NCBI GenBank assembly: GCA_013180625.2
Contig: SNVD02001389.1
Location: 62,001 to 126,000, forward strand
DNA: 64,000 bases
Direction: 5' to 3'
Source of the DNA: Boswellia sacra
Lineage: Eukaryota > Streptophyta > Magnoliopsida > Sapindales > Burseraceae
Shown here: positions 34,573 to 44,777 of the stretch, piece after piece
Position numbering within the stretch: the first letter of the stretch is position 1
Layout of the letters: every line of letters begins with the position of its first letter
Translations under genes and position numbers: made by a program
Notes under the pieces: model-generated
What the model was told of the DNA's origin: nothing
What the model saw: only the letters and a program-made list of their open reading frames with translations
The model's database searches: none

Positions 34573-35440
34573 CTAAGCAATATCCCCGGTGAGCGAATCA
34601 CCCACGCACAATGTTACTCTAATCTCTCTCATAACATCCACAAACAAGAGGCCGGAGAGTAAACAAATAGAACAATGAAACACAACACGTACCAAAATAT
34701 AGAACAGAATCCTCTGTCTCCATTCAGGGCAAATTAACCAAAGCACATTGGCTGCCCAATTGCTTTCAGTGCCTCCACCAATTGTGCCAGCGCAACGCCT
34801 TGATAGCAAATTGATGCCAAAACCACCTAATATCCGTTATCACCACATTCACCAGTGAAAACAGACTTCTCAACAAAACCCCAAACAAGAAAAGAAAAAA
34901 AAATTAAACTTCTTGTTGATATCAGTTAAGGACAAACCTGATGCATGTGATATCAATGCCAAAGTGACGTCATTAGGCAAGAAATCAAACTTTCCCTTCT
35001 TTCAGTCGAGCAGCTCCAACAAGCGAATGGATCAGTTGAGTCTTCGTAGGAGCGACAGAGGGATGAGTGAGGGGAGAAGCAAGGAAGAATAAGGTCTTGT
35101 TAATGGTGGGAGCGGCTTAGAGAAAGTGAAAGAAGGAAGAGAGAGAGCTACTGACAGAGTGAAAGAGAGGGAGAGAGCATCTGATTCAATCGGTTAGAGA
35201 GAGGGATGTCTTTCCGTTGATGGTGGGAGCGGCTTAAAGACAGTGAGCTAAAGAGAGGGCGCTGCTGACAGAGTGAAAGAAAGGGAGAGCAATTGATTCG
35301 ATCAGTGAGAGAGGAGGACGAATTGCCGTTGCTTAAAGAATGAAGAGTAAAAATAATTTCTAGGGCAAATAGAAGAGGGAAGAAGAGGGAAGCCGAAAGT
35401 GAAAGAGGGAAAACGCAAAATTTTTGTTTCTCCTATATTA
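34573..35440 (-). other. Probable 5' part of the captured CCCH locus and CACTA 2 subterminal DNA
   Basis: GA-rich sequence with many 'gagagagggagag' phrases on the + strand, so CT-rich on the gene strand, as in many plant 5' UTRs. A minus-strand open stretch near 34690-34809 may hold an early exon but I cannot match it. From 35450 the AT-rich 'tctatcat' repeats of the transposon end begin. Confidence 0.35.
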
Positions 35441-35747
35441 AGGATAAAACGGTGCGTTTTATCCTGTATATTTTATTAACAAAATTTTTTTTTGGCTCAT
35501 AATTAATAAAATATTATTTTATATTTCGGTCAGACATGGTCAATATAAAATTTCTATCATGAAATTCTTGATAGAGCTAATTTCTATCACTGTTTTATCA
35601 TAAATTATTGATAGACAAAAAGTATATCACATGTCTATCATAAAGTTTCTGATAGAGTATAATTCTATCATCATTATGTCATTTTTGGATGATATAACGA
35701 GTTCTATCATAAAGTGTCAGTCATCTATTCCTACTTTTCTTGTAGTG

Positions 35748-37089
35748 ATTGTCTAAATTGTGTAGCTTATGTCAGTAAATTCCCATATATTTGCTCAAAA
35801 TTTCATCTGCAGAATCCTTCTTAGCCCATAGAGGTTTGTTTTTTATCGTCTTTTTGGCCATAGTCTCCTGAAGAATGGTACGATCAAAATCACACAAGAG
35901 ATGACACAACACAAGAGCTATATCTCATGCCCCAAAGGTCAAACTGGTTAGCTATGCATATACTGGCATCTGCTCTGTTTCCAATTCTTGATTGCTTAAA
36001 TAAAAAGCACATCATAGCATTCCTTTTTTATTTTTATTTTTTGACTCCTATAAATATCTTTTTACTATAAAAATATGTGCTCAATTTCAATTTCAATTTT
36101 TGAAACACAAAGCCAAAACCAATCAGTCATTGTTTGGTAAGCTTGTATTCAAATATGTTTCTGCCATATTTTTTTTTGTTCTTTTCTCCTATAAAACAGC
36201 TTAAGTTAACATTACATTTTCTTTTGCTTTGGATAGGGCACTTTTGCATTTCCCAATTTCTTTATTTTACAACTCTCTCAAGGGGCTTATCAGACAGGCA
36301 TCTTCTGCTACATGAAAAGGAAATAACTAGGCATAATTCAGATGGTACAATCTCATGTCCCAAATCAAATCGGTTAGTTTAGTTATGCTCTGTAAATGTA
36401 ATTCCTATCTGTCGCCTTTCCAGTTCTTGATTGCTCAATTCGTAGCATATCACACATATCCGACTACTCAAGCTAGGCACCGAAAAACGACGAAAATTTA
36501 CAATGTGTCACAGAGCAAAGAAATTGAAAATTTGGAAACAAACGGATAATGCTGTAAATATCTAAGTAATGGATTTACTTGGTGAGCTTCTATCCTTCTA
36601 TTTATATATGTAATAGGTTTTGGAAAACTATTATTATCCTGTCTGAATCACTTTTCAGATAAACAAATGATTGTTTATATAACATTCTCTTGTTTTTCTT
36701 TCTGGGAAATATGAAGCCAAATGAAGCGTTTTGCCCACTACTGATGATGGTGCATGAAATCTAATAATTGTGTTTTCACATTGGATTGTATCTTTAGAAC
36801 TAAATAACCTTAATTAAATTTTGGCATAAAAGGATTTATGCTAACAGTTACATTTTCCGTTCTGCAGTTTCAACCTCTTAATCTAATAATTGTGCATGAA
36901 ATCAATGTTTTCAGGATTAAACAAAACTTATCACATATTTTTTTTCGTTGCTTAATCTTCAAAGTTACTTACTTTGTTGTTGAAAACCTGGTTGTTAGAT
37001 ACCATTGGACATTGATTGTCATTAATATGGCCTCATGTGAAGTCTTATACAAATTAATTTTTTTATACAAATTGTATATTATATATTTT
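35748..37089. other. CACTA 1 interior, right of CACTA 2
   Basis: Two diverged segments (about 35810-36010 and 36270-36460) resemble 23275-23560: 'gcatctgctctgtttccaattcttgattgctyaa' recurs. No gene recognised. Confidence 0.4.
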
Positions 37090-37625
37090 TTAAAGTATAT
37101 GTCGGCCAAAAAACGACACATAAAAGTTACTCGAAAACGATACAATATGTGTCACTCAGTGAATGAAATTGGATGTCGGCCTAAAAATGACACATAAAGT
37201 GAATTGAGTCACTTGGTGAAATTACTTAATGTCGGATAGAAAATGACACATATCGTATTCGGACCCTAAATATCAGTCATAAAATGACACATATAATTTT
37301 AAGAGATCCTTTTGTGTCAGTCAATGAATGACAACAGGATGTCTGGTACAAAATGACACATAAAATATATATTTTGTGCCATTTTTGGACCGACACAATA
37401 TTTGTGTCACTTATTAGCAGACATATATTTGGTACAATCCGATACTATATGACACATATTTGTTTCATACATGTCTGTTTGTGAATGACATATATCTTTG
37501 TGTCGGTTTGACCAAGTGACACGTATAGAATATGTGATAGGTCCATTTATGTCGCACAAGGACCGACATATATATAGATAGATGTCATTTTTCGGCTGAC
37601 ACAAAAGACCTTTTTTGTTGTAGTG
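37090..37625. repeat. CACTA 1 right subterminal repeats and terminus
   Basis: At least a dozen short units of the type 'tgtcgg...aaatgacacata' on both strands, ending in TTTTTTGTTGTAGTG. Such clusters are usual transposase-binding sites in CACTA elements. Confidence 0.75.
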
Positions 37626-39035
37626 ATATGAATTCTTCACTACCATCCGTGGGTCTATTTAATATCTATTAAGTGTCTTCAAGCATATACTTATATATCG
37701 ATTCATTATAAGTAATGGAGCCTCACTATCAATGTGAGTCCACCATCACTTCATGACATCATCCTAATCATGGTCCTAATCATAGTATATTAATACTTTC
37801 ATTTATATCAAAATACAAAGCCATAATCTAGAATCATGGCGTCCTAGCCTAGATTTGATAATTCTATCATGGCATTCTACCTATTGCTATTCTAGTATAA
37901 TTCATATTAATTCATAAGGGATCATGGCATTTCTAGCGTAATTCAAACAATTGAAAACAATCAAAATCAAACAAGGTTATTCTAGTCCAATCCAAGCATT
38001 CAAGGGGAAATATGGTAATTCTTACCTATTATGTGCTATTTTCTAGCATGCTTTAAAGCAATTATAAATTTTTCTAGCGTGATTCTAATCATGTGCTCCT
38101 AAGCATGATTCTAAGATTCGCAAAGAAATTGAAATTCCTAAATGTGATTCTAATAAAGAAAGGATAACAGACTTACCTTGACACGCTTATCTACCTCGCA
38201 AAACAAATAAGTGTTATAACAATTCATAATAACCCTAACATGCTCCTAAGCGTCAAAATAAACCTCAATCATGCTTAATTCTAAGCAAAAAAAAAAAAAA
38301 AAACAAATAAACAAGAATATTGGAGGGAGAAGAGAGGACTCCTCTCAAGATGTACCATTTCCAGGTTTAGGTCAATATAATACCTAAAAATCTTCGAACT
38401 AGAAAAGACTTCTCAAATTCTTGAGCGTCTCTTTAAGAGGGAGAAGAGATAATTATCTTTAATAATTGGTGTGTCTTGAGAAGTGAGCCAAAGGGGTTTT
38501 ATATAGGTGAGGGCTAGATTTGAAAAAGGAAGTAAAGAAACAAAAAAGAAAGGTCAAAATCAAAATTTTCCAAAATTAGGGGACCAATAGCAGGTGGCTA
38601 TTGGCAAACTACCAGTCGACTATCCCTTAATATCCAAACAGCTGTCTGAACATTGAACGACTACTGGTCAATAGTTGGGCAGCTGTTCTCCCTTAAACCC
38701 TTCCTATTTTGGCACTTTGCTATGTAGTCTATTTCAACCTTTGTCTATTCGATCAAACATAACCTTTTATGTTCAACTTTGATTTGTAATCTGTAAATTT
38801 CTATGAAAACAATGCATCCATAGCTTCAAAACGATATATGATCCATCATCAATTTCCACTTGGATTAATTTCTATGATTTTTTGAAGTCACATGTTAGTT
38901 TTTGAAACCTTTCATCGATTCCTTCTCACCTTTCCTTTCTTGGCTTCCAAGGGCATTTTGGTCATTTTCATTACTTGACATTCATCTTCATTTCATCATC
39001 GAGCCTAAAAAAATCAATATCTACAATTTTCTTTG
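37626..39035 (-). mobile_element. Inserted LTR, other end, with TATA box
   Basis: Completes the LTR begun at 20097. On the minus strand CTATATAAAA at 38497-38506 is a strong TATA box with CCCC right after it, as expected for U3. The element starts TGTAGATATTG near 39034. The CACTA 1 insertion falls downstream of this promoter. Confidence 0.6.
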
Positions 39036-39401
39036 TTTTCTTTGTATCCATTGTCTACAACTGTGATTTGTGTTTTGTTTACTTTGATTAAGAACTAACT
39101 TTCCTTTTCCAGGGTTAAGATGTAGCCAAATTTTGATATTCTAGTTCTTTAAATTCAATGTATCAAATGTTTATTCCATAATTGTTAAGCAATTTAATTA
39201 TTTGCTTAATGCTTGTAATTGTCTAACCAACTTTTACATTATCAGGTATATAGATTAGACTAGGAAGTTAATTTATATTAGTCCTTGATTGATTATCTAT
39301 AAATTAACAAAAGATGGAAATATTTATATGGTTTATGCAACATTTGAATTTCTTTTGCTTCATGAGTTTTTATAGGTTGTTAGGATTGACAAAGATGAAA
39401 T

Positions 39402-40360
39402 TAGGGATGACAAAACCCGAGGCTGGGGCCGAGGCCAATTCCAAACCTCGGTCCCGGGAAATTCCCTGAAATGTTTTTCCCGGGGCCAGGGTCGGGGTAG
39501 CTTGAGCAGGCCTTGGTTTTCCAATAACCCAGGATTAAAACTCAAGTTGTGTAATTTTTTTAATTTTGATTCTTTTATCCTTGTTATGTATATATTGCAT
39601 GCAAATTTAATTGCAAAGTCGGTTGTAGCCCAGTGGGTTCCTACCAAGTTTATAATGGCTTATGGTTTACAATTGGGAATGAGTTCGAATCTTTTGTATT
39701 GCATTTCTTCAAAACTCATTTAATTTATTTAAAAGGTGTGATTCTAAAGCTTTGTATATTGCACCAGTAATTGCGAAGTGGGCTATAGCACAGTAATGTC
39801 TTGTCTTACTTATTATCTTATGGATTGCAGCGATTCTAAAGCTTTGTATATTGCACCAGTAATTGCGAAGTGGGCTATAGCACAGTAATGTCTTGCCTTA
39901 CTTATTGTCTTATGGATTGCAGCGGGAGTAGGTTCGAATCTTTTCTATTGCAATTTTTTAGAACTCATTTAATTTATTTTAAAAGGGTGATTCCAATTTA
40001 GGTGGGCTGGGTTGGGCAGACTTGGGCTGACTTGCTAAGCTTTTGTGTAATTTCAATAAAATAGTTTATGGGCTTAAGCTTAAGGGGTTATATTTAAGAA
40101 TTGAAAATTGATGGATTAAATTGATATAGTTTTAATTACATACCCTGGGTTCAATTCTGGGTCCCCTGCCTCAGCCTAGCAAAAAAAAATCACACCCCAG
40201 CCCCAGCATCTCTACCCTCGCCTCAGCCCTGACCGTGGTCGGCCAAAAAAATCACACCCTAACCTCGGCTAATTAACCTGGCTCTTCGGGCAATTCCCCG
40301 ACTCCGAATGTCCGGGTTTTTCGGGTCGTCGGCCTTGGCCAGGTTTTTTTGCCATTCGTA
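39402..40360. mobile_element. hAT-like non-autonomous element with tRNA-like units
   Basis: Ends TAGGGATGACAAAA and, reverse-complemented, TACGAATGGCAAAA. Flanked by GATGAAAT (39394-39401) and GATGTAAT (40361-40368), an 8-bp duplication with one change; the uninterrupted LTR copy at 16140 confirms the insertion point. The ends are GC-rich and partly palindromic (GGCCGAGGCC-type). No transposase. The centre carries tRNA-like modules. Confidence 0.82.
39740..39923 (+). repeat. Two 92-bp tandem units in the hAT-like element
   Basis: Units 39740-39831 and 39832-39923, differing at two positions, each starting GATTCTAAAGC and containing GGGCTATAGCACAGTA. Confidence 0.92.
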
Positions 40361-40845
40361 GATGTAATTCTGTCTTATAAACATATATTATTTTTGCTTA
40401 AAAAAGAATAACAATTACATTAGTGAAATTGGCAACAAAGGAATAAACACTAATGTTACTAAATTTGAGATTTAGAATGGATGAATTTAGGCGAAATCTG
40501 ACACCCTAGAACTTTTATATTTTGGAATTTTCATAATTTCAATTATTGTTGTTGTTTAGTTTACTTAGTTTTAGTGTGGTTTTTATTATTAGCTTATTTC
40601 TTATTAAATTTTCATTCTTTTATTTATCATTATAAAATTGGAGTTAGATACATTTTGGTAAATAGTAACAAAATCCATTGTTAGTTTATTTCTTATTAAA
40701 TTTTCATTCTTTTATTTATCATTGAAATAAAATTGGAGTTAGATAAGTTTTGGTAAATAGTAACACAATCCTCATGGAAACAATACTCTACTTATCACTT
40801 TATTACTTGTTTATGATTCTATGTACTTGTAGATTTTGCATAACA

Positions 40846-41236
40846 ATGCCAAACATTCAAGATCCTGAAATTGTTGAAGAACTTGAGAAATTATTCAATC
40901 CCATAATTAGAGGATTTTTTTCATTACCCATAAACATTCTAGGGACAAAGCTTAATCGTGCAATTAGATAATCAAAGGAAATCAAAAACATGTTTGAGGC
41001 TATAATTAAGTAGAAGAAGACTGAGGTCCTGGAGCAAAAGAATTCAAAGCCAAAAGATGTATTGTCCTTACTGCTATTAGAGAAGTGCAGAGATGGAGAG
41101 GAGATGAACAAATCAAATATAGCTAACAACATGTTAGGGCTACTAGTTACTGCTTATGGCAATGCAACTGTCACAAGGGTTTCTATTATCAAATATCTCT
41201 CTGAGCTACCTGAAGTGTATGAAGAGTTCCTTAAAG
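40846..41236 (+). pseudogene. CYP716-type P450 pseudogene, middle part
   Basis: Resumes directly after the retrotransposon: MPNIQDPEIVEEL, FFSLPINILGTKLNRAI, a TAA, DVLSLLLLEKC, NNMLGLLVTAYGNATVTRVS and LSELPEVYEEFL, ending at a GTATGT donor (41237). In the I-helix the usual G-G-x-D-T region reads TAYGNAT, so the oxygen-binding Asp-Thr pair is altered. Two stops are present near 40970 and 41011. Confidence 0.88.
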
Positions 41237-41379
41237 GTATGTTAAGAAGGTTGCTTTTTGGAACGAAAGGTTAATATTATTCCATACTTGTAGAAACATT
41301 CTTAGTTATAAATTTACTAAATAAAAAGTTTTACATATAAAGCTTCTAAAGTTTTCTTTTATCATGCATATGTCGACCT

Positions 41380-41625
41380 TGAAAGAGCTAGTGGAGATAG
41401 CAAACTCAAAAAGATAGGGACAGTTGTTGAATTTTGGAGATATGAAGTGGTCAGATTTAAACCACCAAGGCTTGGAACTTTCAGAGAGGTCATCACTAAC
41501 ATCAACTATGATGAATTTCTAATTCCTAAAGGGTGGAATGTAGTCTAGGAACACATATAGTCTCAATCCAAATTCAACTTTGACAAAGTGCCTTCTAATC
41601 TAAATTTGGAAGTGGTTAATTGAAT
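41380..41625 (+). pseudogene. CYP716-type P450 pseudogene, K-helix exon
   Basis: LVEIANSK and GQLLNFGDM appear, then after a small deletion and shift EVVRFKPPRLGTFRE, which keeps the E-x-x-R motif, and DEFLIPKGWNVV before a TAG. Order and spacing match the family. Confidence 0.8.
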
Positions 41626-41654
41626 GCATATTTTTCATTTTATGCTTGACAGTT

Positions 41655-41791
41655 ACACTGGTTTGCATATGCAACATGTAAAAATCTTGAATACTTTCCA
41701 AACCCATAAAAGTTTGAAGGAAATCCATTATTTCCCATTTTCATATGTTTCATTTGGAGGAAGTCCTTGTCTGTGTCCTAGAAAAGATTAT
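41655..41791 (+). pseudogene. CYP716-type P450 pseudogene, heme-binding exon, left half
   Basis: KNLEYFPNP and FEGNP precede VSFGGSPCLCPRKDY, the P450 heme loop (consensus F-x-x-G-x-x-x-C-x-G); the thiolate Cys is present but Gly is changed to Arg two residues later. A Mutator-like element interrupts it right after KDY. Confidence 0.85.
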
Positions 41792-42004
41792 GGGTTATTT
41801 TCATGGACCTCCCCTACCTTTTGGCTTTATTTCATCAATATGGACCGTTTGCATTTTTTCATAAATTTAGTTCCTATGTTTTAAAAAATTCATTACAGAC
41901 CCCTTTCTGTTAACTCAACTGTTAAATATTTGTAAATAAACTGAATCTAAAGGTTATAATAGTCTTTTCAAGCTTTTAAGTATTTTAAAGTTAATGTAGT
42001 ATGG

Positions 42005-42080
42005 AGCTGGTGACATAGGGATTCAAACCCAAGACTTCTGGTACTTCAGCTTGCCCTCAACCACCTAGCCCAACTAACTT
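42005..42080 (-). other. tRNA-like (SINE-like) module 1 in the Mutator-like element
   Basis: On the minus strand GGCTAGGTGGTTGAGGGC resembles a tRNA A box and GGGTTTGAATCCC a B box, about 35 bases apart, as in tRNA-Ser/Leu. No acceptor stem closes it, so it is not a functional tRNA gene. Confidence 0.5.
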
Positions 42081-42163
42081 TTGGACATTAAACTAACAAC
42101 ATAATGATAAAACATCTCTTATTCTTCTGCTAAATACACAAAATAAACTCAAAGGCAATTAGA

Positions 42164-42236
42164 AGCTGGTAGCATGGCAATTTGAACCCATGGCTTAGGC
42201 TCTAGCATGCCCTTAACCACTCGGCCACACCAACTT
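42164..42236 (-). other. tRNA-like (SINE-like) module 2 in the Mutator-like element
   Basis: On the minus strand TGGCCGAGTGGTTAAGGGC is a near-perfect tRNA-Ser/Leu A box and GGGTTCAAATTGCC a B box. It is preceded, as module 1 is, by AATGTCCAAAAGTT. The pair therefore arose by tandem duplication. Confidence 0.6.
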
Positions 42237-42406
42237 TTGGACATTGAATGAACAAAGCAAAAATAAAACATTCGTATTCTGTAAGTACACTACTCGAGCA
42301 CGATCTGCCATTTTCTTTTTCTTATACAATCCCTTTTTGCCTCCTTCCCTCACCAACCGTGAACCACTCTCCCTCCTCATGTCACAACCTAAAATCGATT
42401 TCTTCA

Positions 42407-42436
42407 TCCTCCTCCTCCTCCTCCTCCTCCTCCTCC
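42407..42436. repeat. (CCT)n trinucleotide repeat
   Basis: Ten TCC/CCT triplets inside the Mutator-like element. Confidence 0.9.
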
Positions 42437-42972
42437 AGCTTTCTCTCTCTAACCCAACAATCACACCACCTTTCTCTCTCTAAGTTAAACATTATTTTTT
42501 ATGAAATGGGTCTTGATTTCTTTATGATTTTGTTTATTTTGATTTTTTCTTCTATTATTAGTGGTGGTGACTGCGTTCCTGAGGTGGTGGTGTTTGTTTC
42601 TAGGTTGCTGGCTTGGTAGCTTGCGGGATGTTGAAGTTGGGGTGTAAGCTTGGATTTTATGTTTGTGGTGGTAGTCATTGGAATTTTTTTTTGCATGGTC
42701 TTGGCAGTTTAATTTGTTTTAGGGCTCCTTTTAAATTTTTTATTTAATTTTTAATTGAAATTATTTAATTTAAGAATTTTTAAGGGCATTTACGTAATTG
42801 TAGGGTATTTGGACAGACAGATGACGTCATCTAACGGCAAATTAAACAGAAGGGATATCTGTGATGACTTTTTAAAACATAGGGACTAAATTATAGAAAA
42901 ATACAAACGGTCTATATTGATGAAATAAAGTCAAAGGTAAGGGAGGTCCATGACATTAACTCAAAAGATTAT

Positions 42973-43122
42973 GCTCGATTAAAGATACTTGTTTCAATGC
43001 ATAATTTGGTTAAGAAATTAAGATGGAAGAAGGTAGTTCTTGATGAGCAAATGATAAGAGATCCACTTTTCATCCCAGCAAAAGGATTTCCATTTCGCCT
43101 TTCTCCTAGCAAACAAAATTGA
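42973..43122 (+). pseudogene. CYP716-type P450 pseudogene, C-terminus
   Basis: Continues the heme exon with ARLKILVSMHNLVKKLRW, then DPLFIPAKGFPFRLSP and a TGA at 43120. This is the usual L-helix and C-terminal end of CYP716 proteins; no damage in this piece. Confidence 0.88.
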
Positions 43123-44772
43123 AGGGCTTTATATTGATTCATTTACAATATATTGAAGCCCACGATTAATTGGACAATATTACTTTCATATAATGTTGTA
43201 GTAAATTCCTCTTTTATTGTTATTATTTATTTTAAACAAAAAAAGGCATATGCAGTAACCTTGGTTCCTGCCCTTTTCTCTTCTCATTCCAACTTTCTAA
43301 CACCAAAACATAAAATAACAAAATTAAATACTAAAGCTAGTCTTAGCCCTAATGAAAATCATGGTTAATTAATAATTTCATACTATGGTATGAATTTTCA
43401 AATTAAAAATCTTAATACGTCACTTTAGGATATATATTAAGACTACCAAAAAAAAATAATTAACTTTCGAAGAAGGTAAAAAGCACTATTTGTAAAATAA
43501 AGTCAGTAAACTATCCTTTAAAAAAAAAATCTTGCGTTTAAAGATTAAGCTTGAGCATTCAGTTAGAATAATTTTTTGTTGTTGTTCTAGGTAGAATGGT
43601 GTTATGTTTAAAGAAGAGGAAGCATGTAAGGAATCTAACGAAGGAAGAATTATGAGAGAATAGTAGGGAAGGCACAACAATCAGGAAGCCACTAAAAGAG
43701 GAAATCGCAAGGAGAACTTTTTGGAAATTTTATCTTATTTGAGCATTATTTTTTAAGAAATTTTGAAGGAAAACAATGAAACTAAATGTTATTTACAGAT
43801 TTAAATTAATACCACATGTTAATAGCGGCTTGAAAGTGTCTAACAAAAGTTATATAAACACAAAATTTAAATCCGCATTTTAAAAATAATTTTATAAAGA
43901 CAAACAATTTCAATAAACTAATGGTGAACTAACATGAATGATTATTGCATTATTTACTTACAAATTCCTTATTCATTATTTCCTTCTATTCATTCACAGA
44001 TACTTTATCACACAAGTATTTTATTTTATTCAATTTTTAATTGTTGTACAAGTTAGGTAATCATCAATATTTAAATACAACCTTTTGAAATTAATTTGGA
44101 AGAAACTATTTAGAAATTATATCAGAGATATTTTGTTCTGAAAATGAATTATTTTTTATTCTAATTTAGTATTTATTTTTCTTTAAGAATATCAACATTT
44201 ATTTCTCATTTCTTTGAGTAGTATAGTAAAAGTAGGATTGGGATTTTTAACGTTTTGACCCAAATCGAAGTTGAAAAAGTTAGGGAAGACTCTTAGTTGA
44301 TTTAGAATTTGTATGTAATTAAATTCCGTATCATATTTGGTTTCTGATTATGTATTAAACTTTACTTCTCCTATTTCATTTATACATTTTATATTGGAAT
44401 GTAGTCAAAATATTCTCAAAATGGCATGTCAGGTCTCTATTGCGATTCAGATGTGCATCAAAGTTGTTCAAGGCAAATTGTAAGGACAAAGGCAAAAACT
44501 TGTTTCCTCTTCTCTCCAAAACTTTTCTCTCAAGCTGTAATTGGCAAACATTAAGTAAACATCTTTTGATCATAATCTTCTTGCCATGGAGCTTGAATAT
44601 CCAAATTATGAAGTTAACAGGGTTAGAATTTTTAGTTCTTGCAATGGATTTTTCTTATTGTGGATGGCACCTCATAAAAGTGTGCAATTTATTCAACATT
44701 TTGCACTACACAATCCATCCACTTGAGAGTTCAAGCAAATACCAAACATTGAAGCAAATCAAATTGTACAAT
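43123..44772. other. Intergenic DNA between the P450 relic and Copia B
   Basis: AT-rich. An open frame near 44440-44811 has no recognised domain and crosses into the Copia LTR. Nothing else supported. Confidence 0.45.
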
Positions 44773-44777
44773 CTTAT

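Larger units (their letters stand above)
24906..35747. mobile_element. CACTA transposon 2, nested in CACTA 1, carrying a CCCH gene
   Basis: The left end AACTACAAGAAAAATAGG and the right end (reverse complement CACTACAAGAAAAGTAGG) both continue AATAGATGAC, an inverted repeat with only two changes over 28 bases; the first C of the left terminus has become A. Flanks TTA and ATT do not form a clean 3-bp duplication. Subterminal units such as 'tgatagtttttac.tgtcatacgtctgtcacact' (twice, 25027 and 25093) and 'tctatcat' (many, 35560-35720) are a different family from CACTA 1. No transposase. Without the inserted Copia it is about 5.05 kb. Confidence 0.82.
20684..37625. mobile_element. CACTA transposon 1 carrying PP2C and ABCC gene fragments
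   Basis: The left terminus CACTATAAGAAAA and right terminus (reverse complement CACTACAACAAAA) match the CACTA hallmark. Both are followed after 4-5 bases by CTTTTGTGTCA. The 3-bp flanks are ATG and ATA (one change). Subterminal TGTCATTTT/TGTCGG-type repeats are dense at the right end (about 37090-37610) and sparser at the left. No transposase is recognisable, so it is non-autonomous. Leaving out CACTA 2, its own length is about 6.1 kb. It carries host gene pieces at 21124-23090 in one orientation. Confidence 0.8.
15199..40845 (+). mobile_element. Athila-like Ty3/gypsy element inserted in the P450 exon
   Basis: The 5' LTR is 15199-16532, the internal region 16533-19510, and the 3' LTR is split between 19511-~20096 and ~39036-40845. 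Flanks are ATGCT (15194-15198) and ATGCC (40846-40850), a 5-bp target duplication with one change. The primer-binding site resembles the tRNA-Asp type typical of Athila, and TTTGGGGGTATT before the 3' LTR is the usual Athila-style polypurine tract. Only gag/protease relics remain; no RT or integrase. Without the nested insertions it would be roughly 5.7 kb. Confidence 0.85.
39036..40845 (+). repeat. Athila-like 3' LTR, right part
   Basis: Continues the homology with 15765-16532: 'gtctacaactgtgatttgtgttttg', 'gggttaagatgtagccaaattttg' and so on. It is itself interrupted by the hAT-like element at 39402-40360 and contains a short local duplication (40616-40670 versus 40680-40735). Confidence 0.8.
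41792..42962. mobile_element. Mutator-like non-autonomous element
   Basis: Terminal inverted repeats of about 130 bp (41792-41920 and 42835-42962) sharing TCATGGACCTCC, GACTTTATTTCATCAATAT and GACCGTTTG. Flanked by a perfect 10-bp duplication AAAAGATTAT (41782-41791 and 42963-42972). Long inverted repeats with a 9-11 bp duplication are the mark of Mutator-like elements. No transposase. It contains two tRNA-like units and a (CCT)10 tract. Confidence 0.9.

Noticed and set aside
24903..35750. Clean 3-bp target duplication for CACTA 2
   Set aside because: Flanks are TTA and ATT and the first terminal base is mutated, so a duplication cannot be claimed.
36838..37646. Open frames of 119 and 79 codons
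   Set aside because: They run through CACTA 1 subterminal repeats and have no recognisable protein signature.
39402..39520. GC-rich island as an rRNA or CpG-island promoter
   Set aside because: It is the palindromic terminal region of a hAT-like element with an 8-bp target duplication.
42164..42236. Functional tRNA-Ser/Leu gene
   Set aside because: A and B boxes are present but no acceptor stem or clear anticodon arm could be formed by eye; better read as a SINE-like module.
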